Assembly (NCBI GenBank): GCA_027919835.1
Contig: JANVFP010000012.1
Span: 310,001-374,000 of the forward strand
Reading direction: 5' to 3'
DNA length: 64,000 nucleotides
DNA from: Lentinula raphanica
Taxonomy: Eukaryota; Basidiomycota; Agaricomycetes; Agaricales; Omphalotaceae
In this document: positions 34,311-44,992 of the stretch, one piece after another
Layout of the letters: each line of letters opens with the position of its first letter
How positions within the stretch are numbered: position 1 is the first letter of the stretch
Notes under the pieces: generated by a model
Seen by the model: the letters and a program-made list of their open reading frames with translations, nothing else
What the model was told of the DNA's origin: nothing
Database searches by the model: none
Program-made: the position numbers and the translations under genes

Positions 34311-37237
34311 ATGCAGCACAACTCGAAACTCTCTAAAACTAGGTCCTGGGTATCTCCAACTACATTGTCTGGCTCAGATCAACTCTCACATCCCAACAAA
34401 ACCAGAGTGGACAATAAAAGAACTTCCGTACCGTTGGTTGGACGAAAACCTGGTTTTTTCGCACAATTATTCTCCTCGAAAGCATCCTCCAACAATGAAC
34501 CGCCGGTCGCCTCAAGTTTCGTAAATCTAAGCCGTAAACCACCTTCTGCTGTAGGACCAGACAGCAAACCACCCAATCTAGCCATACGGAGTCTTTCACC
34601 TGATCTTCTCAATGATCCTGCTTTCTCGACAAACCCCCTCTCTCACCCGCTGTTTGTCACCAATCCAGATTATTCTGTAGATCCATCACAGTCAAAGCTC
34701 ATTTCAAATAGAAATTCGCAGGCAGATGTGACGCAGGCGTCACCATATAATACTACTACAAACAACTCACTCTCTCTAAGCGATACCAACTCTCACTCTC
34801 CACCCTCAGAATCCAGCTCATTGGAAGGAATGGGTACGAGCATGTCCTCTGCTTCACACTCATCGGCCGCACTCGAACCGATGAATGAAGCGCCATCTCC
34901 TGCTTCATCATATACCGATATCACAACATCGTCTACATCTTCCAAAGGTCTTTCTGGAAAGTCGTCAAAGAAGAATCTCATTGTCCTCGAGCCTCCACGA
35001 ATCTTATCCCCTCCTCCTGCTTACAACGAGCTTAGTCCTACTGCCAGCAAACCACCGACAGTTCGTAATATCTCAGTTCCCACACTTCCCTCTTCGCAAA
35101 CAAAACCAGCGGCCGATCTCCCTCCACGTCCCGCAACCACTGCAAACGATACACGTATTGGAGAATCTCGTCGCAATGATACAACACCAAATCCCACTCG
35201 ACGCAATAGAGGGCTTGATCCTATCGATGAGCTCGACGAAAGCAATCCTTTAGGCTTGGCTCTACATCACGAAAGCCCATACGAGGCCATCAAGAAAGTG
35301 ACACAAAGTCCGCGTGAACCGCAGGTATGTAATTAGCTCTCTCTTTCCTCTCTCTGCAATATCTTGACATGATTATTCAATTAGAATACACAACAGAGGT
35401 CTAACGTTACAACGCAAAAGGTGAGTAGACGATTGTTTATCTTGAAGGCCTTGGTATCTCATGTACTTATCAGACAGGAAGCGGCCCAACAAACGGGCCC
35501 GTTGCAGTGCCTTCTGTTCCTTTCGGTGCATCTCTCAATCTGTCCCCCGGCCAAATCCTCCCCAGAAATTTCCATCCATATACACAGCCTCTCCTTCAAA
35601 AGCCCAATTACCCGAACACGTATCCACAGAGAAACGATCTCGATGTCCCGCCCCAACAAGTTCTGCGACCTGTTTTCGCCATGCAGAAACAACAGCCCCA
35701 ACGAGTTCCGTTTCAGCACGTAATGCAACCTCCGCCACCATCGTCATATGCACAATCGTTTCAAACACCGCCTACCATACGTGTTCCACAATCTTCAATC
35801 GCTCCACTTCCAACACAGCAGCCGGAAACTCGCGCTGCGGTATCATTGCCCGCCGCCGTCGAACCTACCCGACATCCGTCGCCTGCGCTCAATATTCCCA
35901 GACCCGTTGAAGAAGATGGTAGTTCCGTCTATGGTGATGAAGTCAACGCGTACGATGGGATTGAAGATGAAGGGACACCTACTCCCGTGAATGACTTTCC
36001 GCCGGAAACCGTTCAACAGATCGAGACGACCCCCTCTACCAGAGCTGAACCTGCAGACGTGCCGCAAATTCCGATCCGTAACCCTGCTGCCGTTGGAGGT
36101 GACGACGACCCTGTTGCTCGTGCGCTACGTACCGTAGCTCTCGAACGGGCTCGTATTCAGAAGAACCAAGAGGTTCACCATGAAAATCCTCCGGTGCCTC
36201 TTGCTGGATTCTCCGCTTTCGGTGACACGCCCCTTATATCTGATAGGCGGGACCAGTACTCGGGATTCACACCCCCTCTTCCTCCAGGGGCCGCTCCTTA
36301 CAAATTACCCTCAGATCGTTATGAACAACAAGGACGACCGTCGGAATCACAGACCGCGTACAATCCGTATGTGCCAACGGATGCTTCTAATAATCAACGA
36401 TACGGTCCAGTCAATCAGCCTGACATAGCTTGGCATCGTCGTGCTGCTAGCCACAATGCAAGCTTCAATACATACAATGTGCAACCACCTCAACGTCACC
36501 CAACAGCTCCTAGTCGTCCAATGGTACCTCGATCCAACCCACACGACATAGGACAATTGTACGGTAGACCTGTTCCCAACCCGAATGTAGATGATTTCGT
36601 TCAGCGTCCGATAGTGGACCCTCTCTCTCAGTCGCAACAACGTCCCTATCCACATCCTGATCCACGCGATATCGAACGTCCGATACGATCCCAACAGCCT
36701 GCTCCAAGTATCCAACAATCGGTTTCTTCTACAGCCTCGAGAAATGGACTTCCTCCGCGTCATGTTCCGTCGAGGCTCACCATGCCGCAACCGCTATACA
36801 ACCCTAATGCACCTCCGACTCGAAATGGCACTCCTCCCTCCCACAAACCGCAACATTCTTTCCAACCTCCTCAACACGGCACAGGCTCGGCTAAGCCTAT
36901 GCCGGTCAACCATACTTATGTTGCTATGCGTGGTAGTCCCGCTCCCGACTCCTACGGCGTGCAAGCTCAGATCATACCCATGGCTGATGATTCACGCAAG
37001 GTACTCCGGAAGCGGGGTAGTGTTCAGGCTGATGGTTTGGAAACACCAAGTTCTGTTACCCCCGGAATTGCTTTCAATGGGCAGGCATGGCATAGCCCGA
37101 GTTCTAATCATCCCCCGACACGATCCAAATCTGAGATGAGACCTCCTGCTCCTGGGAATCGTATGCCCCCTTCCACTCTTCCTCCGGACAGAAAAGCTCC
37201 TAGGAGGTTGTTGAGTAAGAAGAGAGCCGAGTTCTAG
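34311..37237 (+). CDS. Long disordered Ser/Pro/Gln-rich protein, unidentified
   Basis: Not recognised. The start at 34311 (MQHNSKLSKTRSW..) opens a reading of about 900 aa with short introns at about 35326-35384 and 35419-35473 (GTGAGT..TATCAG). Composition is strongly biased: Ser/Thr/Pro in the first third (DLLNDPAFSTNPLSHPLFVT, LEPPRILSPPPAYNELSP), Pro/Gln/Asn in the rest (PQQVLRPVFAMQKQQPQRVP, NARDPRD-like stretches). No enzymatic domain is visible. PPPAYNEL resembles a PPxY WW-binding motif, and the C-terminus is basic (RKAPRRLLSKKRAEF). It could be a scaffold or signalling adaptor; this is inference from composition only. Confidence 0.7.
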
Positions 37238-37611
37238 ATTTAATTTTCGAGCCGATATAGCCTCCTTCACAGACAGTTATATTTATTGTTATACTGCTAT
37301 ACTGAAGCTGTTGATTGTATTTCCTTTGCTGTTTTCTTGCATCGCATCGTCACGATCTTCCTCTGATTTGTTTACGATACTGACGACCTGCTGCTCTATC
37401 TCTGCATGAATATGTACATCTTCATTGACATCATCCATACTGTTGTATACAAAAATCAATCCGAACATAGAGATATGGACTTGCTTGACCTTTTGCCATA
37501 CATGATAGACTGCTCAAGAGAACTTGAAGCTAGTGGAGGCTTCGGATATCTATTCTGGAAAATGACAAGGGATAATCGCGTGCGTGTGCAGTAAGAACAC
37601 CTGCCTTCTAA
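37238..37611. other. Intergenic region between convergent genes
   Basis: 374 bp between the stop of the disordered protein gene (+) and the stop of the flavin monooxygenase gene (-). It is T-rich with no ORF of note and is best read as two 3' untranslated regions. Confidence 0.4.
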
Positions 37612-40447
37612 TTACATCCACGCATATGTAGATCTCAAGTCAGAATAATCGGGTTGCTCGTCCTTCCCATCCAACAGCCCATAGTAGAATGTCGTGTCTG
37701 GATAGAGTGTTGGTCTGCCTGGGCCATTATCATTTGGCACATAGTATGGTACACACCTCGACCATCTACTTCCCGCATGGTAAATCCATTGCCCAAATAT
37801 CCAAACCTGAACAGGAGGTCGCTCAGAAAACATCAAGATGAAAATAATGCGATTGTACCTATTCCCGGCATAACCATATTCGTACTCCCAGTCCTCCCAG
37901 CGAGGATTCGTTAGAAGCTCAATGAAGAGGACTCGATTCCCGGGGAACATTACTGGGCTTGCTAATACACAACTCCAGGTTCTCATCATCTTCAGCTGGA
38001 GTCATTTGATAATTCCACGTACCATCAGGACCAGGTTTGAACCAGGAACTACAGCGACCAGCCCAAGCAGTCCGTTTCAAATATAGTTCGCGGTGTTCGT
38101 TGAAATCGTCTGCGGCTTTGTGCTTAACCTGCATTGATACAATGTTCTCTACTTGCATCTTTCGAATAAATTGCATGAAGCATCTCGTCACTGTCAAGTT
38201 TCAACCGATATCATCTTGAGTCGTTCTAATCCGTATAAACTTGCAACAACATACTGGCTTCAATCATCGGCGCGCCACTTCCATGTCCGGTTGGACCTTC
38301 CACAAGTCTGTGCAACGCATGAGAGGGCATTCGATGAGTCTATGCCCAAAAGACTTACATAGAACGTATAAGTCACTGGCTTCAATGAGACGTCAATGGA
38401 ACGACGCTACCCTGAGATCAACTTCTTGAGATGAGGATTACCGTCCGCAAACAAACGTACGTGAGGGCCATAATACATGAAATACTGCATGAAAGTATGT
38501 CAACGACATGATCTAGGGCATAAAGTTGAAAAGATCGATACGTTCGGAGTGTCCTTTACAGCCAGCGACAGATACTAGACAATAGACAGGAAGTTATATG
38601 CTACCGATTGTTAGAGAAGACTTTTAAGAGATACTTACGGAATCGATGGGATATTCTTTCCACCTCTCTTGCACGTTTTTCCCGTGCTGACCCACTACTG
38701 GAAATCTAGGGATGAAGCTAGTATTGAACCCTCTGCAGAAGGAGGAATGGGGATCAATACAGTCTGCTTGATTGCCAAGTCATCGTACGTAGCACAGATG
38801 ATGGCATCTACCGAGTGTTCGTTTCCTTGGCTGTCGATAAATCCTTTCGATGTGATTTTCTGAAACATATCCGTGAAAACCTGGACGTTGGGCTCAAGCA
38901 GTGCTTCAAGGTAGCCATTTCCAGGGGTCGGTCTTCGACATCCAACCACAAATTTGGTTGGTATGATGGCATTGATCAAGCGTTGGTCACCGTTCAAGCG
39001 CTGGCACATGTCTGTTTGAGCAGACTGTGTTCGCAAGTTGGGGATAGTTTTGTGAGACAACCATCAAGAGTTCTACAGAATTAAAGGTACTACCTTCAGA
39101 ACCGCTTTCTGTTCAGGGGTACCCTGTACGATGAACTTGAAACGCTCGTTGAGCTCGGACTGACCATAGCATTAGTTGTGCAACGAAGAGGAAAATGATA
39201 TTCTCACTTCAATCATCTTACGATATTTGAGCGCATGTATAGGATCTTCTGCGTACTTCCTCTTCTGTTGCTCTGTATCTGGATAAATTCGTCAATTTCA
39301 CTGAGGCGAAACTCTGAGTATGTTGTACTAGTACACACACTGAAAGTTCTTTCCCCCTGGCGCTGCGAACTGTTGAGCGAATCCTGGTGTGATCCACGTT
39401 GGAGAACGGATCCAGTGATATAACTGCTTCACATCTGGCTGTATTGTAGCTATAACTTGAATTCCGGATGAGCCTGAACCAATGACGGCCACGAGCTTGT
39501 CTCTGTAGTCAAAGTCTTTGGGCCAGCGAGCGGTATGACACAACGTGCCCCTGAAATCATGGAGTCCTGATACAGGAAGGGAAGAGTCTCATCGAATTGA
39601 AGATGTATGTCCTAAAGTCACCTTCAATGTCAGGCCATTTCCAATCGTTCAATACTCCTTTCAGTGGGCAATCATTAGTACGCTGGAGAACACAGAGTGG
39701 GACTCAAACCTCCTGCATTTATGAAGACATTGCATTCGTCCTCGAATTGACTTCCATCGGGGTCTCTGACTGTTAATCTCCAGCTTTTTGTATCATCGAC
39801 CCACACAGCTCGAACAACCTCATGGGAAAAGCGTATGAATTTCTTCAGACCAAACCTGAAAAGAGAATATGTCACTAACTCAGAACCTCGCACAGCCTTG
39901 ATGCTCATGCTACTCACTTTTCGACGATATCTTTGTAATATTGGTGAATCTCTATCGCGGTGGAGTAGTATTCGGTCCAATCAGGATTTGGATACCAAGA
40001 CATCTATGCAATCCCCGGATTCGATTCAGCTTTTGTAACTGGAGAAAAAGCTTCACCAACCTGGTAGTTAACCGAAGGAATATCACACCGACATCCAGGA
40101 TACCTATATCAAGAACGCAACGGTCATCAAATGCCTCTCATATGAGTAAAGGAACATGATATGTTCTGGTTCCAAAACCATGTTCCGCCGACATCTGTTC
40201 CCATTTCATAAATAGTAAGCTGAATTTGCTCCCCATATTCTTGTATGTCGTGAGCAAGGGAAATTCCAGATATACCAGCCCCGATGGCTATGACCTTGAT
40301 AGGATGGATCTATACGCTCATGAGAATCAAGACGAATTTGTACCGACCACATATCAGTGAACGCACTGTTCCAAAGCGTTGTTCAGGAATTCGGTATCCT
40401 CGATCGTTTTCTGAAGGCCATTGCTCGGCTGCTAGGTCAGTAGTCAT
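37612..40447 (-). CDS. Baeyer-Villiger type flavin monooxygenase
   Basis: FAD/NADPH-dependent monooxygenase that inserts oxygen next to a ketone or oxidises heteroatoms; substrate unknown. The start at 40447 gives MTTDLAAEQWPSEND. Then come IKVIAIGAGISGISLAHDIQ (FAD Rossmann GxGxxG, about 40240-40310), GGTWFWN and CDIPSVNYQ (FAD motifs), a DDTKSWRLTVRDPDG strand, the diagnostic fingerprint FRGTLCHTARWP (FxGxxxHxxxWP, about 39520-39560), KLVAVIGSGSSGIQV (NADPH Rossmann, about 39470-39515), and a C-terminus with CRRPTPGNGYLEALLEPNV, VDAIICATY, LGNGFTMREVDGR and SDLRSTYAWM to the stop at 37612. The 3' part has several short introns. The neighbours are unrelated, so it is not part of an obvious biosynthetic cluster. 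Confidence 0.87.
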
Positions 40448-40884
40448 AGTAGAAAGATAAGGCCGTCAAAAAGCTAACAGCTGCTGGCACTGGTGACTGC
40501 ATTCATTCTCTCACGGCGACTTACCATGCAAGGAAATCATGAGAACACCCACGTACATACAACCACTTACTCGGTCATTAATAATCACATAGAGCAGGTT
40601 GGGAAACAGGAACAAGACCGTCACACATCCAACACGTACACGATGCTATCCTCAGCTGGGAATCGGTATTCGAACCTAATCAAAGTATATTTCTCTGTGA
40701 TTCCAATGATGAGTGTGATACATGCGTCCAAAGGATGTGAAATAATGTGGGAGTTCATATGCGCGGGCGAAAGCAAAGTAATTGTCAACATGATGAAAGG
40801 GGGACGATTATCGTGAAGGATGCGATTTCATGTAATAGCATGACGGTATCAATCGAAATGTAAGGTCTTTGCTGTATCGGCCTC
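40448..40884. other. Intergenic region, no gene seen
   Basis: 437 bp between the monooxygenase start and the stop of the next minus-strand gene. A plus-strand ORF of 107 codons (40493-40816) crosses it but lacks protein-like composition, splice context or family signature. Confidence 0.4.
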
Positions 40885-42735
40885 TTAAGAGCCGTAGGTA
40901 GGATAGCGACGAGGGATTCCTCTGGTAGGAAGACCCCCTCTACTGGAAGACTCAGTTGTAGCAGGCGCACTTGCCTTGCGCCCGAAACGGGCGATCCCAG
41001 AAGGAGCAGGTAACCTCGATACAGGAGGCGGTATACCGCTAACACCTGTAAGCCTTGAGACGCCGGAAGATAGTCCGGATGCACTTTTGGAGTTTATGAT
41101 GCTCGAAGAAGGAATTGGGACTCTGGGGCGTGTACTGCTATTTCCTGCGTCCGATTTGCTGGATTTGGCAGGTTCAGGCAAAAGCACTCTCTTGGGGCCC
41201 GAAGTCCCTGACAAAGTACCAATTTTAGGTCTAGGAGCCTGCGAAGCAGGCTTAATCACCACGGACGCGACGTGATCCACGACAGCCGTACGCAAAGGTC
41301 CCTCCTGTTTGGCCGTTTTGGACAAAGGCCGAATGGGGTGTGATTCCGACTGGACACTCGTGACAGGAGGAGGAGAAGGAGTCTTCTTCCGGGGGTTGAG
41401 GTTGGCGGTGCTAGGGTTCGAAGAAGCCGACGAAGAGGTTCTTTCATCGTCATACCGTTTGGTCCTTTTGATAATTCGTAGAGCAGGAACACTGGGTACG
41501 ATTCGATGAACAGCTGGTGTGATCATGGAGTCTGAGGGTTTGATATGTGGTCCAAAAACCAATGACGAAGGTTGAGGGGATGGACTATTGTCCATAGCTG
41601 GAGCTGTCACGTTCGATGAGCAGGTATAGAGTAGTCTCAAGGTAGGTCTACTTACATGGTTCGTCGAGTTGACTTGATGGGGACACGGGTGATTTACGAT
41701 CCTCGGGTTGTAAATTTCTAACCATTCTTGTTTCCTGCGTGGGGGTAGCTAAGGAGGTATTACATAAACACGAAACATGTATGCTATGAGAGCTTGACTT
41801 ACTGTCGTCGTCATCGCACGAAGGAGAAGCGAGAGGAGCTGCGAATGATAAGCATTGGTGCGTGGAATGATAACGACAGAACGATACTCACTATTGTGCC
41901 GAGTTGTCTCCGAATCACTGTCGTCATCCAGCGCATTCAGAAACGAGCTCATGCCCTTGCCTTGAGCATCAAAGAAGGAGATCCGATCGTTGAGTAAGTC
42001 AAAACTCGTCTCGGATTGAAGTTGGAGACTGAAAGAAGAATGAAGATCCAGAGAGAGACGATTAGACTCTTTCGAGGTAGATGATGTCGCAGGCAGGGCG
42101 AGGAGAGACTCAGAAACTGCCGGAGTTTTCGAGGTATCCTGAAGGGAAGAAGTCGAAGTCTGCAGATTAAACGGTGCCGGGGTAGCCAGGATGTCGCTCT
42201 CATCATCAGACTTGTCGACCGTGATACGAGGCGGTGTGATGTGGCGCTGAATGTGTCCAAAGCTCCTGCCTGCCAAATTGACAGAGTCGACGAGAGAAGT
42301 CAAAGAAGAGACGGCATCGCGTGATGAGAGAGTCGGAGAGCTGACCACTTTCTTCTGTAGCGAAAAAGCTCTATGATTGTTTTCGAGTGAGATTTCTGCA
42401 AGCGGAGTACGTGGAGTACTCCGAGGAAGCATCCGCACGTTGTCGGAACGTTTAGGTGTCTCCAAAGCTGTCTCTTCTCCCTTTTCTTCATCATCCAATT
42501 CTAAAATCGTAGTGTCGCCGACATCAACCAGACGTTTGGTAAGGGCTGGAGGATGAGGATATTCGTGTTTGTAAGTGCGGCTGAAAAATGCTGTCATGCT
42601 CAGTTCGTTCAGATCCGGGACCAAATTCTCCTTGTTAGGGTCAGACTCATCCTCCTCCTCAGAGACATAGTCAGGTTCTGTCTCTGCAAGAAGAGGGTCG
42701 AATTGGGCCAGGACGCTAGGACGAGGACGGTTCAT
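40885..42735 (-). CDS. Disordered KEN-box protein, unidentified
   Basis: Not recognised. The start at 42735 gives MNRPRPSVLAQFDPLLAETE, then an acidic stretch with SDPNKENLVPDLNE, a canonical KEN box for APC/C-mediated destruction (about residues 30-40). Many Ser/Thr-Pro sites follow (ETPKRSD, RSTPRTPLAE, SHITPPRI-like), consistent with CDK targets. Introns near 41640-41810 lead to the C-terminal part MDNSPSPQPSSLVFGP, VPSVPALRIIKRTKRYDDE, and a Ser/Pro/Arg-rich tail (GIPPPVSRLPAPSGIARFGRK) ending RRYPTYGS at 40885. No folded domain is visible. KEN box, S/T-P sites and a divergent promoter with SLD2 suggest a cell-cycle protein; this is inference. Confidence 0.65.
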
Positions 42736-42871
42736 GGTGGTGGAGAAAGTTAAAGCGGAGTGAGAAATTCTGCTCACGTTATCGTGTACTTCACATGATC
42801 ACGTGCATGCCGCTCGGCAACTTCATTGTCATTGTCAATGTCAACGAACTCTCATCTTCTCGTCCTTGTAC
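42736..42871. promoter_or_regulatory. 136-bp divergent promoter of the KEN-box gene and SLD2, with an E-box
   Basis: The start codons at 42735 (-) and 42872 (+) leave 136 bp. A TCACGTG E-box (CACGTG palindrome within ATGATCACGTGCATG, about 42795-42809) sits mid-way. A TTGTCATTGTCAATGTCAA repeat lies at 42824-42842. No MluI cell-cycle box was seen. Confidence 0.45.
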
Positions 42872-44540
42872 ATGGCATCAGGGGAATTTACTTCAGTACG
42901 TGCAGAGATCAAGCTATGGGAGCGTAATTTTGCCAAGGAACACAAGAGAAATCCAACTGTGGATGATATACGCGCTAATTTTCAAATTGGTGTGTTATTC
43001 CGCGTCCCTTGCTTTGGCTGTTTTTGATTTTCCATCAGCCAACAAGTACAGACTGTACAAGAAACTGACGAAATCTGCTGCTCCAACCAATGCTGGCAAC
43101 AACCGCAAGTCAGGCTCTTCCACTCCTCCTCGAAAGTCCGAACGGACATCGTCCGTGATATCCAAATCCCGAACCATCGAAACCACCTCCGCCTTATCCT
43201 CCTATAACCCTTTCTCACCTCAGAAGGATAAAGGGAAACAAAGGGCAGCTCCAAACGCTGTCAATTCTCCGCCGATACCCATTCCAGCTAATCCGTTCGC
43301 TACCCCTACAAAGACAAAACCGACACCTCGTATACGAGAGCCATCACCATCACCGATTCCTGAAGCAGGACCGATACTTCCTACAACAAAGCAGCCAGAT
43401 CCCCCTAGTGCCGTAACACGCGCGCGCAAACGTTTACGCGGGGAACCTGTGTCACCCTCTCCGAATAAAGGCAAACGTCGACGCGTTCTGTCTCAGCGAA
43501 ACATATCGCGACAAGACGATGACTCTTCAAGCAGTGATGAAGAAGGAGACGCTGGAAACTCGTCTTTTGTTGCAGACTCGCCGATCAAAGGCTCTGGCAG
43601 CAAATCCTTCATGTCTCTTTTTGAAGATGCGTCCAATGACTTGAAGGTCAAAAACGCTTTGGCGCGTACCAAGTCTACCTCAGGAATATTTGGACCGGTC
43701 AGAAGTCAATCTGTTGCTTTTGAGGATGACCTCGAAAGTGTTCTGGGTTCAAAGCCTAGAAAACGACCGAGGGCTGCTGTTAACGGGCCAGCTTTATTGA
43801 GTAAACTAGCACCCAGGATGGGTACAGATAATCTGTATTCGAAACGGGAATCGACTTTGCAACCGTCACATAATGAAACGAATGAGGAACCCTCTTCGAA
43901 TGGCAAACAATTGGGGAAACGTATACACGCAGACGCCGAGGGCGATGACGAACAGATGGATACAAAGCCCTCCGACTCAGAAACACGTCTGATTCCCCCT
44001 TCTCCTCCAAGAGATGTTTCATCTCAACGACCTTCAGCCGACCTTTTCAGCAAAGGGAAGGGAAAAGCATCTTCACGGAAAAAGACAAAGTTTGATGACG
44101 ACGAAGACATGGATAGTCTGAGCGACGATGTCAAAGTGGTCCCCGTGTCCCGGACCTTTCGGCCACCAGACGACGATTACGATGTTGGTCCCGAATTTGA
44201 TCCTGTATACTGGTTCGATCGGCGCGGCCAAGATCCCAAGATCCATGCTGAAGAACGTGTCGATAGCACGTTCGAAGTTGATCTTCCGGACAAACTTAGG
44301 CATGTGCTGGCCTTGTCGTCGTCTGACACCAGGCTGCAGGATATCCAAGAAGAGAAAGTCGTGGAGAGTCTGATATATGGACGACGTACAACGCACTATG
44401 AGCCTTCTAAAGGAGGGGAGATCTGGGATGTAGGGGACGTTGCCGGACCAAATGTCCAAGAAGAGAATGTGGACGAAAAAGCTCTTGTCGATGAAGACTG
44501 GGAAGGGGAACCTGTTCCGTGGGAAATTGGGGAGCTGTAG
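42872..44540 (+). CDS. SLD2: DNA replication regulator SLD2 (DRC1-Sld2 family)
   Basis: CDK-regulated initiation factor that, once phosphorylated, binds Dpb11/TopBP1 to load the replicative helicase components; related to the N-terminus of metazoan RecQ4. The start at 42872 gives MASGEFTSVRAEIKLWERNF, AKEHKRNPTVDDIRANFQI, then, after intron 42990-43039 (GTGTGT..TCAG), ANKYRLYKKLTK. This W-E-x-x-F, D-I-x-x-N, Y-x-x-Y/L-x-K pattern is the Sld2 signature. The middle is disordered with many S/T-P sites (STPPRKSE, EPVSPSPNKGKRRRV, VADSPIKGSG, IPPSPPRDV) as expected for CDK control. The conserved C-terminus includes VYWFDRRGQDPKIHAEERVD and VVESLIYGRRTTHYEPSKGG. Length of about 540 aa. Confidence 0.88.
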
Positions 44541-44992
44541 GAATGACTTGTGAGCGTTGTAGGATCCGTTGCCTGTATCAATCTGGTCTCTCTACCTTCC
44601 CTGATATTAATCCTTTCCGATGTCACCCGCCGACAAGATGAACTTGAGCATGTTTCCCTCGCGTGTTCGCCAGCTCGTATTGCGATTAACATGTCGCTCA
44701 GATACATGCGTACGCATCCTCCGAGTCAATCCTTCTTCAGCTATTACTGATTCTATCCTGCAATCGACTTACCAGCCAATGACTATCGCACACTCCCTCC
44801 TCACTTACCTCATCTTGTGAACAAGGGCAAACACACAGAGCACGCCGCTATTCAAATGTCGATCGATTCTTTCTTTAGATTCTCTGAAACCGATATCACA
44901 TCCAGGCGCTTCGAGCCTGCGCATCGCGTTTCTGCGTGCTACACACGCCTATCGTGAGGTTTAAGTACTGTGTATGCCTCACTGAATCGGAC
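44541..44992. other. Intergenic region, no gene seen
   Basis: 452 bp between SLD2 and the F-box-like gene, both on the plus strand. Two short ORFs (44550-44750, 44620-44820) overlap each other in different frames and look random. Confidence 0.4.

Noticed and set aside
43220..44459. Several minus-strand ORFs of 80-128 codons
   Set aside because: Antisense shadows of the SLD2 coding region.
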